NCBI RefSeq assembly: GCF_002553505.1 | Contig: NZ_PDCP01000021.1 | Location: 31,613 to 95,612 of the forward strand | Reading direction: 5' to 3' | Length of the DNA: 64,000 nucleotides | DNA from: Mycolicibacterium agri | GTDB taxonomy: Bacteria; Actinomycetota; Actinomycetes; Mycobacteriales; Mycobacteriaceae | Shown here: positions 9,241-17,234 of the stretch, piece after piece | Layout: each line of letters starts with the position of its first letter | How positions within the stretch are numbered: the stretch's first letter is position 1 | The notes under the pieces: generated by a model | Database searches by the model: none | The model's input: the letters and a program-made list of their open reading frames with translations, nothing else | Told to the model about the DNA's origin: nothing | Position numbers and translations under genes: made by a program

Positions 9241-10029
9241 ATGACCTCTGACATCACCTCTGACACCACGAAACGCCACGACCGGCGCGTCGCCCTCGTC
9301 ACAGGCGCCACGCAGGGCATCGGGGCGGCGATCGCCGAACGCTTGGCCGCAGAGGGCGCAACCGTCGGCGTCAACGGCCCCGTGCGTGACCATCGGATGG
9401 ACGCCGTGGTGCGCGGGACGGGTGGATTCCCCGCGGCGGCAGATGTTTCCGATCCCGACGCCGTGACGGCCATGGTCGCCGACATCGAGCGCACCCGTGG
9501 GCCAGTGGACATCCTGGTGTGCAACGCCGCGTACATGACCATGGGCCCGTTCGTGGAGCACCCCGATGACGACTGGTGGAAGATTCTCGACACCAATCTG
9601 TCGGGCACCGTCTATCTGGTGCAGGCGGTCCTCGACGGGATGCGCCGCCGCGGTGGCGGCAACATCGTGATCATCGCTTCCGAGTGGGGAGTGATCGGCT
9701 GGCCGAATGCGAGCGCCTACTCGGCCTCGAAGGCGGGGCTGATCTCCTTGACGAAAGCCCTCGGCCGTGAGCTCGCGCCCGAGCGCATCACCGTCAACGC
9801 GATCGCGCCGGGAATCATCGACACTCCGCAACTTCAGGTCGACGCCGACGACGCCGGACTCACGCTGGCGCAGATGCACGAGGAGTACGCACGTGAAATT
9901 CCGCTAGGCCGCATCGGGCGGCCCGCTGAAATCGCCGCCGCGGTCTCGCTGTTGGCGCGCGACGACCTCACCGCGTTCGTCGGCCAGACCATTCAGATCA
10001 ACGGAGGGACCACACGGTGTCGGACATGA
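9241..10029 (+). CDS. SDR family oxidoreductase
   Basis: A 262-residue classical SDR with TGATQGIG at residues 21-28, a CNAA element, catalytic Tyr near 160 in AYSASK, and INGG near the C-terminus. The first 13 residues contain a short direct repeat ([10 protein letters not shown]), encoded by two similar ATGACCTCTGACATC-like stretches. It follows the previous SDR by one base and overlaps the ureohydrolase gene by 13 bp. Likely a dehydrogenase or reductase in the same catabolic route. Confidence 0.9.
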   Translation: MTSDITSDTTKRHDRRVALVTGATQGIGAAIAERLAAEGATVGVNGPVRDHRMDAVVRGTGGFPAAADVSDPDAVTAMVADIERTRGPVDILVCNAAYMTMGPFVEHPDDDWWKILDTNLSGTVYLVQAVLDGMRRRGGGNIVIIASEWGVIGWPNASAYSASKAGLISLTKALGRELAPERITVNAIAPGIIDTPQLQVDADDAGLTLAQMHEEYAREIPLGRIGRPAEIAAAVSLLARDDLTAFVGQTIQINGGTTRCRT

Positions 10030-10996
10030 ACCCGGATATAAGGGATGCGCACCAGCCGGTGCAGCCGGTCGACGGGACCGTCGTGCCCAGATATGCGGGC
10101 TTCTCGACGTTCGCGCGGTTACCGCGCATAGGCGATGTGCCGAGTTACGACGTTGCGGTGGTGGGCATTCCGTTCGATGCCGGTGTCAGCTACCGGCCCG
10201 GCGCCAGGTTCGGGCCCGCTCATGTTCGGCAGTGTTCGCGGGTGCTGCGGCCGTACCATCCGCAGCTGGAGGTGTCGCCGTTCGCCAGCCAGCAGGTGGT
10301 CGACGCGGGTGACATCGCCTGTACACCATTCGATATCGCCACCGCGGTAGGGCAGATCGAGGAGCAGGCCAGCGCGCTGATCGCAGACGGTGCACGCCTG
10401 ATCACGATCGGCGGTGACCACACCATCGCCTACCCGCTGCTGCGGGCCCATCACCGCCGCTACGGGCCGGTGGCATTGGTGCACTTCGACGCGCATCTGG
10501 ACACCTGGGACACCTATTTCGACGCACCGATGACCCACGGCACCCCGTTTCGCCGCGCCGCGATGAGGGGCTCTTCGTCGCGGGCCACAGCGCGCATGTC
10601 GGTATTCGAGGAGCGTTGTACTCGCCCGACGACCTGTCCTCCGACGCCGAACTCGGGTTCACCGTCGTGCACTGCCGCGAGTTCCAAAGGCGCACCGTCG
10701 ATGACGTGATTGCGCAATTGCGGGATGCCATCGGTGATCACCCGCTCTACGTGTCCATCGACGTCGACGTGCTCGACCCTGCGCACGCACCCGGCACAGG
10801 AACCCCCGAGATCGGCGGCCTGACGAGCCGCGAATTGCTCGAGCTGGTGCGCGGATTCGACGGCCTCAACCTCGTCGGCGCCGACATCGTGGAGGTAGCC
10901 CCCGCCTACGACCACGCCGAGTTGACCGGCATCGCCGCCGCATTCCTGGCATACGAACTCCTGGCCGAATTGGCCCGCGCGCGGGAGACGGGATGA
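10017..10996 (+). pseudogene. Agmatinase-family ureohydrolase, frameshifted
   Basis: Together two frames encode a complete ureohydrolase of about 326 residues. The first frame (GTG 10017, after GGAGG at 10003-10007) holds [10 protein letters not shown] and [10 protein letters not shown]. The second frame (ending at 10996) holds SIDVDVLDPAHAPGTGTPE. These are the binuclear manganese motifs of arginase/agmatinase enzymes. Homology switches frames at about 10562-10564: the first frame reads RRAAMRG while the next frame resumes [11 protein letters not shown]. One missing base, for example a G in GCG(G)ATGAG, explains it. As given, the product stops at 10709 and lacks the last metal motif. It may be a real null allele or a sequence error. 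Intact relatives remove urea from guanidino compounds. Confidence 0.85.
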
Positions 10997-11859
10997 CGGT
11001 CGCGCCTGTTCCATGGCCGAACGGGGCCCGCTGTGCGGCGTCGTTCACCTTCGATGTCGACGCCGAATCGGCGTTGTTGGGGGTGGACACCTCGCACGCG
11101 GACCGGATGTCGGTGATCAGCCACCAGGCGTACGGCCCGCTGACCGGGGTGCCGCGGCTGCTGAAACTCCTTGCCGAACATGGCGTGACGTCGACGTTCT
11201 TCGTACCCGGGTATACCGCGCTGCGGTACCCCGACGTGGTCCGTGCGATCGTCGATCACGGCCACGAGATCGCACACCACGGCTATCTTCATGAACCCAT
11301 GCGTGGCAAGACTGAACAGGAAGAGGCAGCTATCCTCGACCGCGGGTTGGACGCATTGGAGTCGGTCGCCGGGTCCCGCCCCGTCGGATACCGGGCGCCC
11401 ATGTGGGAGTTGAACTGGCACTCACCGAAGCTGTTGCACGACAGGGGATTTCTCTACGACAGCAGCCTGATGGACACCGATCACCCGTATGAGCTGGCGG
11501 TCCCCGACGGTGAGCGGTTGGTGGAGATCCCGATTCAGTGGGCGCTCGACGACTGGGAGCAGTACTGCTATGTGCCGGAGTTCAGCGGCAGCGGGCTGAT
11601 CGAGAGTCCGGTCAAGGCAATCCAGATGTGGAAGCTCGAGTTCGATGCGATGCGGGCCGAAGGTGCTTCGTGGGTGCTGACCAACCATCCGTTCCTGTCG
11701 GGACGGCCGTCGCGGGCACGGGCGCTGGACGGCCTCATCGAGTACGTGCGCTCCCACGACGACGTGTGGGTCGCGAGCCTGCGCGAGATCGCAAGCCACG
11801 TGCGAAGCCTGGGGCTGGCCCCGCGTTCGGTTGTGCGGCCGGATCCCGCTGACTTCTAG
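10993..11859 (+). CDS. Polysaccharide deacetylase (CE4) family protein
   Basis: The 288-residue protein has the CE4/NodB fold signatures: FTFDVDAE (catalytic Asp region) near residues 18-25, STFFVPGYTA near 68, and HEIAHHGYLHE (His-x(3)-His type metal site) near 93-103. The absence of a signal peptide and the overall shape place it with the cytoplasmic HpPgdA/cyclic-imidase/PuuE-like branch rather than secreted cell-wall deacetylases. It starts in an ATGA overlap with the ureohydrolase gene and ends operon 2. In this setting it more likely hydrolyses an amide or imide of a small molecule than a polysaccharide; that is inference. Confidence 0.8.
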   Translation: MTVAPVPWPNGARCAASFTFDVDAESALLGVDTSHADRMSVISHQAYGPLTGVPRLLKLLAEHGVTSTFFVPGYTALRYPDVVRAIVDHGHEIAHHGYLHEPMRGKTEQEEAAILDRGLDALESVAGSRPVGYRAPMWELNWHSPKLLHDRGFLYDSSLMDTDHPYELAVPDGERLVEIPIQWALDDWEQYCYVPEFSGSGLIESPVKAIQMWKLEFDAMRAEGASWVLTNHPFLSGRPSRARALDGLIEYVRSHDDVWVASLREIASHVRSLGLAPRSVVRPDPADF

Positions 11860-11862
11860 ACG

Positions 11863-12342
11863 TCACGGTGCGCCGAGAACGCCTTTGGCCAACAAGTCCC
11901 GCGGCTCTGCACTTCCGTTGAGCGCGCGGGTGACGCGCTCCACGATCCGCCATCGTCCGGCGTTCTTGCGTAACCGGAAGTGGTTCGCGCCTGCGCGGGC
12001 CGCGATGTATCCGTCGTCGCGGCGCAGCAACAGCACCGACTCGCAAACCGCGACCGCGTCGTCGCCGTGGACGGTCACCACGGCGGACCCGAGGAAGTGA
12101 CAACAGCCGCGGCTGATCAGGTCTTGATGGGCATCGGATCGCACAATCGCCGCGACGTCGTCACGGCTACGCATATGCCAGCCTTCGACGTCGTAGCTGC
12201 CGTCTTTGGCCCACAGATCGGCCGTGGCCTCGGCCTCGCCGGCGTCGACGAGCGGGCCGTAGGAGGCGATGAAACGTTCGATCGCGCGTTCATCTTCGAT
12301 GCGCTGCAAGCGCTTTTCGAGTTCGGCGAGCGTGCTCATCAT
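11863..12342 (-). CDS. SnoaL/NTF2-like domain protein
   Basis: A 159-residue protein with an N-terminal helix (TLAELEKRLQRIEDERAIER) followed by YGPLVDAGEAEATADLWAKDGSYDV, the usual opening of SnoaL-4-type, NTF2-like domains in mycobacteria. Such proteins are small-molecule binding folds or enzymes (ketosteroid isomerase, dehydratase, limonene epoxide hydrolase types); the activity here cannot be told. The start ATG 12342 overlaps the stop of the upstream SDR gene (ATGA), so the two are co-translated. The C-terminus is 3 bp from the convergent deacetylase gene. Confidence 0.75.
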   Translation of the reverse strand: MMSTLAELEKRLQRIEDERAIERFIASYGPLVDAGEAEATADLWAKDGSYDVEGWHMRSRDDVAAIVRSDAHQDLISRGCCHFLGSAVVTVHGDDAVAVCESVLLLRRDDGYIAARAGANHFRLRKNAGRWRIVERVTRALNGSAEPRDLLAKGVLGAP

Positions 12343-13133
12343 CGGTCACCGCCGATCAGCTTCTGCATTATCTTGTGCGTTCCCAACACGACCTTCGCCC
12401 GGTCGGGATGGTTGCGGCGTTCGACGTCGTCGGCGTTGCCGCCCGCCACGTAAACAGGCCCGTGGGGCAGTTGCTCGAGGCCTTCGCGGGCCACGTCGGC
12501 CGGGTCGGCGACGCGCAGTCCCGGCACGTCGAAGTTCAGCCCGACGCGTTCCATCGCGGGCGTGCGGGTCACGCCGAGCACGAGTTCCAGAACGTGGACG
12601 TTGTAGTCGCGCAGCTCCAGCCACAGGCCTTCGGCGAAAATCCGGCCGAACGCCTTCACCCCGCCGTAGACGGTGTGACGCTCCGAGCCCAGGTAGCCCG
12701 CCATCGATCCGACCAGCAGGATGGCCCCGCGGCGGCGGTCGCGCATCGGCCTGCCGTAGTGCTGCACCAGGCGCAGCGCAGCGCCCACGTTCAGGTCGAT
12801 CACCTTCTGGAAGTCGGCCAGGTCGCCGTCGAGGAACCGCTCGCTGCACGTGTTGGCGCCCGCGTTGTAGATGAGCAGCCCGACCTCGAGGTCGGCAGTC
12901 GCTTCGAACAACTCGTCGACGCCTGCGGGCGCGACGAGATCGACTGCCACCGTGCGCACTTCGACGCCTCGACGGCGACACGCTTCGGCCGTCGCGTGCA
13001 GCGGCTCCGGTTTGCGGGCGAGCAGCACCAGGTTCAGTCCCGCGGCGGCCAGCAGGCGGGCGAACTCCGCGCCCACGCCCTCCGAACCGCCCGCGACGAC
13101 GGCCCACGGGCCGTAGTTCTGCAGATCAGTCAC
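12339..13133 (-). CDS. SDR family oxidoreductase
   Basis: A short-chain dehydrogenase of 264 residues from GTG 13133. It opens with VTDLQNYGPWAVVAGGSEGVG, placing the cofactor loop near residues 13-19. YNAGAN follows strand four and the catalytic pair is in VYGGVKAFG, where Tyr and Lys are spaced as in YxxxK. The frame extends to GTG 13178 but that start lacks a good ribosome site, whereas AAGGCAGGA precedes 13133. It forms a two-gene unit with the SnoaL-like gene. This pairing is common in mycobacterial lipid or steroid clusters; the substrate is unknown. Confidence 0.82.
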   Translation of the reverse strand: MTDLQNYGPWAVVAGGSEGVGAEFARLLAAAGLNLVLLARKPEPLHATAEACRRRGVEVRTVAVDLVAPAGVDELFEATADLEVGLLIYNAGANTCSERFLDGDLADFQKVIDLNVGAALRLVQHYGRPMRDRRRGAILLVGSMAGYLGSERHTVYGGVKAFGRIFAEGLWLELRDYNVHVLELVLGVTRTPAMERVGLNFDVPGLRVADPADVAREGLEQLPHGPVYVAGGNADDVERRNHPDRAKVVLGTHKIMQKLIGGDR

Positions 13134-13287
13134 CGCTCGATCCTGCCTTGGCCCTGTTTCTCCCGCGCGAGCGCTCACCCTTGTACGGTTTCCGGCCCGG
13201 AATCTGTACCTAGGTGCGCGCTCGCGGAGGCGTGGTCTGGCCGTGTCGCGCTCCGGCCTTCGCGGGGTGTGCCCCTACGATCGCCCG

Positions 13288-14124
13288 GTGGCTGATCGCT
13301 ATGGCTCCGATGTCCTTGCCAACAATCCGCACAGAAAGCCCAGGTCGACCCAGCGGCCGGTGGAGATCGGCATGGTCGTCGAGGACGCGCAGACCGGCTA
13401 CGTCGGCGCGGTGGTGCGCGTCGAGTACGGGCGCATGGAACTCGAGGACCGGCACGGCCGTCGCAAGCCCTTTCCCGTCGGGCCGGGCTACCTGATCGAC
13501 GGCAAGCCGGTGATCCTGACCGCGCCGCGCAAAACCGGGCCGAAGGCGCCCGCTCGTACGGCGTCCGGCTCGGTCGCAGTGCATGGCGCCAAGGCGAAGG
13601 TGGCGCTGGCCAGCCGCATCTATGTCGAGGGCCGCCATGACGCCGAGCTCGTCGAGCAGGTGTGGGGAGACGATCTGCGCATCGAGGGCGTTGTCGTCGA
13701 ATACCTCGGCGGCGTCGACGATCTGGCCGGCATCGTCGAAGAGTTCCGCCCCGGCCCGGGCCGTCGCCTCGGCGTGCTCGTCGACCATCTGGTGGCCGGA
13801 TCCAAGGAGGCCCGCATCGCCGACGCGGTGCGCCGCGGACCCGGCGGCGCGCACACGCTCGTCGTCGGTCACCCGTTCGTCGACATCTGGCAGGCCGTCA
13901 AACCCGAACGGCTCGGCATACCGGCGTGGCCGACGATTCCGCGGGGCGTGGACTGGAAACACGGCGTGTGCGAGGCGCTGCGCTGGCCGCACTCCAGCCA
14001 AGCCGACATCGCCAAGGCGTGGCAGCGCATCCGCGGCCGGGTCCGCGACTGGAACGACCTGGAGCCTGCCCTGATCGGCCGGGTCGAGGAACTGATCGAC
14101 TTCGTGACGCAGTGCGAGTCGTAA
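13288..14124 (+). CDS. DUF3097 family protein
   Basis: A 278-residue protein whose sequence matches the actinobacterial DUF3097 family as I recognise it: an N-terminal part with VEIGMVVEDAQTGYVGAVV, a central IYVEGRHDAELVEQVWGDDL resembling a Toprim-like core (Glu followed by an H-D-A-E patch), and LGVLVDHLVAGSKEARIAD. The Toprim resemblance suggests a nucleic-acid role, but none is established to my knowledge. GTG 13288 is taken as start because VADRYGSDVL fits the family; ATG-free sequence extends upstream to 13243. It lies 20 bp before rarA on the same strand, consistent with co-transcription. Confidence 0.75.
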   Translation: MADRYGSDVLANNPHRKPRSTQRPVEIGMVVEDAQTGYVGAVVRVEYGRMELEDRHGRRKPFPVGPGYLIDGKPVILTAPRKTGPKAPARTASGSVAVHGAKAKVALASRIYVEGRHDAELVEQVWGDDLRIEGVVVEYLGGVDDLAGIVEEFRPGPGRRLGVLVDHLVAGSKEARIADAVRRGPGGAHTLVVGHPFVDIWQAVKPERLGIPAWPTIPRGVDWKHGVCEALRWPHSSQADIAKAWQRIRGRVRDWNDLEPALIGRVEELIDFVTQCES

Positions 14125-14144
14125 CTGCGTGGTAAGCAGGGAGC

Positions 14145-15479
14145 GTGTCCGACGGTCTGTTCGACGTCCCGGGTGAGCCGCCATCGGCCGGGGGTGCGAT
14201 GGGCCCCGTCGGCGCCTCGGCCCCGCTGGCGGTGCGCATGCGACCGGCGACCCTCGACGAGGTCGTCGGGCAGGACCATCTCCTGCAGCCCAATTCGCCG
14301 ATGCGCCGCCTGGTCGAGGGGTCGGGTGCGGCGTCGGTCATCCTCTACGGGCCGCCCGGCACCGGCAAGACGACGCTGGCCTCGCTGATCTCGCAGGCCA
14401 CCGGCCGCCGGTTCGAGGCGCTGTCGGCCCTGTCGGCGGGGGTCAAAGAGGTCCGCGCGGTCATCGACATCGCCCGACGCGCCGCGGCCCACGGCGAGCA
14501 GACCGTGCTGTTCATCGACGAGGTCCACCGGTTCTCCAAGACGCAGCAGGACGCGCTGCTGTCGGCCGTCGAGAACCGGATCGTGCTGCTGGTGGCGGCG
14601 ACGACGGAGAACCCGTCGTTCTCGGTGGTGGCGCCGCTGCTGTCGCGGTCGCTGATCCTGCAGTTGCAGCCGCTGACCCCCGACGACGTGCGCACCGTCG
14701 TCACCCGCGCCATCGAGGACCCCCGCGGCCTGGCAGGCAAGGTCGAGGTCGCCGACGACGCGATCGACCTGCTGGTGCAGTTGTCGGCCGGCGACGCCCG
14801 GCGGGCGCTGACCGCGCTGGAGGTGGCCGCCGAGTCGGGCGGCAAGGTCACCGTCGACGTCATCGAACAGTCGCTGGACAAGGCCGCGGTGCGCTACGAC
14901 CGCGACGGCGACCAGCACTACGACGTGATCAGCGCGTTCATCAAGTCCGTGCGCGGCTCCGACGTCGACGCCGCCCTGCACTATCTGGCCCGGATGCTGG
15001 TTGCGGGGGAGGACCCGCGGTTCATCGCGCGGCGGCTGATGATCCTGGCCAGCGAGGACGTCGGCATGGCCGACCCGTCGGCGCTGCAGACCGCCGTGGC
15101 CGCCGCGCAGACGGTGCAGCTGATCGGCATGCCCGAGGCGCAACTCACGCTGGCGCACGCCACGGTCCATTTGGCGACCGCGCCGAAGTCCAACGCCGTG
15201 ACCACCGCGCTGGGCGCTGCGATGAGCGACGTCCGCGAGGGCAAGGCCGGTCTGGTGCCCGCGCATCTGCGCGACGGGCACTACTCCGGCGCGCAGGCGC
15301 TCGGCAACGCGGTCGGCTACAAGTACAGCCATGACGATCCGGATGGCGTTGTGCCGCAACAGTATCCGCCCGACGAGCTGGTCGGCGTCGACTACTACCG
15401 GCCGACCAGCCACGGCGCCGAGCGCGAGATCGCGTCGCGGCTGGACAAGCTGCGCGCGATCATCCGCCGCAAGCGCTGA
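14145..15479 (+). CDS. rarA: Replication-associated recombination protein A (RarA/MgsA), AAA+ ATPase
   Basis: The 444-residue protein has an early [15 protein letters not shown] motif, Walker [12 protein letters not shown] near residues 69-79, Walker [10 protein letters not shown] near 122-130, a sensor region (AATTENPSF) and the C-terminal domain motifs [20 protein letters not shown] and [14 protein letters not shown]. This is the full RarA/WRNIP1 architecture at normal length. RarA is a clamp-loader-like ATPase acting at stalled replication forks. The start GTG 14145 lies after GCAGGGAG. The gene is followed by a dispersed hairpin that may terminate transcription. Confidence 0.95.
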   Translation: MSDGLFDVPGEPPSAGGAMGPVGASAPLAVRMRPATLDEVVGQDHLLQPNSPMRRLVEGSGAASVILYGPPGTGKTTLASLISQATGRRFEALSALSAGVKEVRAVIDIARRAAAHGEQTVLFIDEVHRFSKTQQDALLSAVENRIVLLVAATTENPSFSVVAPLLSRSLILQLQPLTPDDVRTVVTRAIEDPRGLAGKVEVADDAIDLLVQLSAGDARRALTALEVAAESGGKVTVDVIEQSLDKAAVRYDRDGDQHYDVISAFIKSVRGSDVDAALHYLARMLVAGEDPRFIARRLMILASEDVGMADPSALQTAVAAAQTVQLIGMPEAQLTLAHATVHLATAPKSNAVTTALGAAMSDVREGKAGLVPAHLRDGHYSGAQALGNAVGYKYSHDDPDGVVPQQYPPDELVGVDYYRPTSHGAEREIASRLDKLRAIIRRKR

Positions 15480-15537
15480 CGCGCCGCGGTTATCTCTCCG
15501 CGAGACGGAATCTACGCGGACGCGCACTCGCATTTTC

Positions 15538-15561
15538 ACGCCCAAATGTCGGTTTGGGCGT
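15538..15561. repeat. Dispersed hairpin repeat, copy 1 (terminator-like)
   Basis: Perfect 9-bp inverted repeat: ACGCCCAAA at 15538-15546 and TTTGGGCGT at 15553-15561 around loop TGTCGG. The same hairpin with its flank (from ACTCGCA on) recurs at 57814-57837, with one mismatch over about 37 bp. It sits 58 bp after the rarA stop. A second perfect hairpin, TCAAGGGC (15561-15568) and GCCCTTGA (15573-15580), starts at its last base. No U-tract follows, as is usual in mycobacteria. Confidence 0.7.
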
Positions 15562-15576
15562 CAAGGGCGGCAGCCC

Positions 15577-15644
15577 TTGACAGCTGGCGGCAGCGAGGCA
15601 TAGCGTCGTAGTCAACCAATTCATTGATCAAAGAGTAGGTTGAC
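15577..15644 (+). promoter_or_regulatory. Promoter and operator of the arsR-SRPBCC pair
   Basis: A -35 TTGACA at 15577-15582 and a -10 TAGCGT at 15601-15606 are separated by 18 bp. Just downstream, GTCAACC (15611-15617) and GGTTGAC (15638-15644) form a perfect 7-bp inverted repeat that covers the expected transcription start and ends two bases before the GTG start codon. This layout is typical of an autorepressed ArsR-type regulator: the bound dimer would block initiation. The role is inferred from position and symmetry. Confidence 0.65.
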
Positions 15645-15646
15645 TA

Positions 15647-16000
15647 GTGGGGAGTGACGACCCGGATGCGCGGATGGACCGCGCCTTCCTGGCGCTCGCC
15701 GACCCGGTTCGGCGAGCCATGGTCGCGCGACTGTCCCGCGGGCCCGCCACGGTCAACGAATTGGCTGAGCCGTTCGACATAACGAAACAGGCTGTCTCCA
15801 AACACATTCAGGTACTCGAGCAGGCAGGGCTGGTCACCCGCACGCGCGATGCGCAGCGCAGGCCGGTGCACCTCGACGCGGCGGCTCTGGAACGGCTGAC
15901 GGCGTGGATCGACCGGTATCGGCTTGACGCCGAACGCAATTACCGCAGGCTCGACAAGCTGCTGGCACAGATCACCACAACCGAAGGGAAGAAACGATGA
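15647..16000 (+). CDS. ArsR-family winged-helix regulator
   Basis: A 117-residue regulator with a winged helix: LADPVRRAMVARLSRGPATVNELAEPF leads into ITKQAVSKHIQVLEQAGLV, the recognition helix. No metal-binding cysteine cluster (ELCVC) is present, so it is the ArsR branch that is paired with SRPBCC proteins rather than a metal sensor. The next gene starts in an ATGA overlap with its stop. GTG 15647 follows AGAGTAGG. The upstream inverted repeat at 15611-15644 is its likely operator. Confidence 0.9.
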   Translation: MGSDDPDARMDRAFLALADPVRRAMVARLSRGPATVNELAEPFDITKQAVSKHIQVLEQAGLVTRTRDAQRRPVHLDAAALERLTAWIDRYRLDAERNYRRLDKLLAQITTTEGKKR

Positions 16001-16470
16001 CCAACGCACTCGACCTCAACGCCCCCGTCGACACCCTGGCGATGGAATTCACCCGCGAGTTCGACGCACCCGTACAGGCGTTGTACCGCGCGCACGCCGA
16101 GGCCGATCTGGTCAAGCAGTGGCTCGGCCCGCACGGCCTCGAGATGCGCATCGAGGAGTGGGACTTTCGCAGCCACGGCGGCTATCGCTACGTGCACTCG
16201 ACGTCCGACGCCGACTACCGCTTCAACGGCACGTTCCACACCGTGCGGGAGAACGAGATGATCATCCAGACCTTCGAATTCGAGGGTGCGCCCGACATGG
16301 TCAACATCGAATTCATGTGGTTCGAAGACCTCGGCAACGGCCGCAGCCGGCTGCGCGGGCGGTCGATCTGCCCCAACACCGAAGCGCGTGACGCGCTGCT
16401 GTCCTCGGGCATGGAGGGCGGCATGGTCGAGGGCTACGAGAAGCTCGACGTGTTGCTCAAGTCACTCTGA
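15997..16470 (+). CDS. SRPBCC domain protein (AHSA1-like)
   Basis: A 157-residue START-like protein. LAMEFTREFDAPVQALYRAH, VKQWLGPHGLEM and GMEGGMVEGYEKLDVLL are the characteristic segments of the activator-of-Hsp90-homologue/SRPBCC family, which folds around a hydrophobic pocket. It is translationally coupled to the ArsR regulator; this regulator-SRPBCC pairing is frequent in actinobacteria. The ligand is unknown. A strong GC hairpin after the gene suggests termination. Confidence 0.88.
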   Translation: MTNALDLNAPVDTLAMEFTREFDAPVQALYRAHAEADLVKQWLGPHGLEMRIEEWDFRSHGGYRYVHSTSDADYRFNGTFHTVRENEMIIQTFEFEGAPDMVNIEFMWFEDLGNGRSRLRGRSICPNTEARDALLSSGMEGGMVEGYEKLDVLLKSL

Positions 16471-16483
16471 TCGAACCCCCCCG

Positions 16484-16508
16484 GCACCCGGGTCCGGAAC
16501 CCGGGTGC
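16484..16508 (+). terminator. GC-rich hairpin after the SRPBCC gene
   Basis: Perfect 10-bp inverted repeat: GCACCCGGGT at 16484-16493 and ACCCGGGTGC at 16499-16508 around a 5-base loop. It starts 14 bp after the stop codon. There is no T-run, so this would be a mycobacterial I-shaped terminator or a simple stabilising stem. Confidence 0.6.
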
Positions 16509-16563
16509 GGCCCGGGGATTTCCACGGGCGCGGCGTCACCACGGACTCGCTGACCATTGAGCT

Positions 16564-17202
16564 ATGTCAGAAAAGATTGCAGGGATCCTCATCCCAGATA
16601 CGGCTCTGGTTCGGGAAGCGACCGAACTGGTCAGAGAGGTCGCCGACGACCTGTTGTTCCATCATTCGCGGCGGGTGTACCTGTGGGGCAGCCTGCAGGG
16701 CAGCCGTCGCGGCCTGATCGCCGACCCCGAACTGCTCTACACCGGGGCGATGTTTCACGACCTCGGGTTGACCGACGAGTACCGCAGCACCGACCAGCGG
16801 TTCGAACTCGACGGCGCCGACGCCGCCCGCGAATTCCTGCGCGGCCACGGCATCGCCGAGGACGAAGCCCGCAACGTCTGGCTCGGCATCGCGCTGCACA
16901 CCACCCCCGGAATACCGGATCGCCTGGAGCCCGAGGTCGCCTTGGTCACCGCCGGTGTTGAGACCGACGTGCTGGGCCTCAACCTCGACGCGCTGTCCCA
17001 GGCCGAGATCTCCGAGGTGATCGCCGCGCACCCGCGCATCGACTTCAAGGCCGGCATCCTGCACGCGTTCTACGACGGGATGAAACACCGCCCCGACACC
17101 ACTTTCGGCACGATGAACGACGACGTGCTGGCCCACTTCGACCCGGCGTTCGTCCGCGCCGACTTCGTCGGCATGATCGAGGGCAACACCTTGCCGGGCT
17201 GA
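16564..17202 (+). CDS. HD domain protein (cyanamide hydratase-like)
   Basis: The 212-residue protein has the HD metal-site pattern: FHHSRRVYLWG supplies a first His near residue 34, and GAMFHDLGLT supplies His-Asp near residues 65-66. A further His occurs in IALHTTPG near 117. The layout resembles small HD hydrolases of the cyanamide hydratase or isonitrile hydratase-like group rather than (p)ppGpp hydrolases. The ribosome site before ATG 16564 is weak. The gene stands alone between a terminator and the LAL regulator. Substrate unknown. Confidence 0.78.
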   Translation: MSEKIAGILIPDTALVREATELVREVADDLLFHHSRRVYLWGSLQGSRRGLIADPELLYTGAMFHDLGLTDEYRSTDQRFELDGADAAREFLRGHGIAEDEARNVWLGIALHTTPGIPDRLEPEVALVTAGVETDVLGLNLDALSQAEISEVIAAHPRIDFKAGILHAFYDGMKHRPDTTFGTMNDDVLAHFDPAFVRADFVGMIEGNTLPG

Positions 17203-17234
17203 GTAGACTTCGGCAGATCCACAACGCAAAAAAG

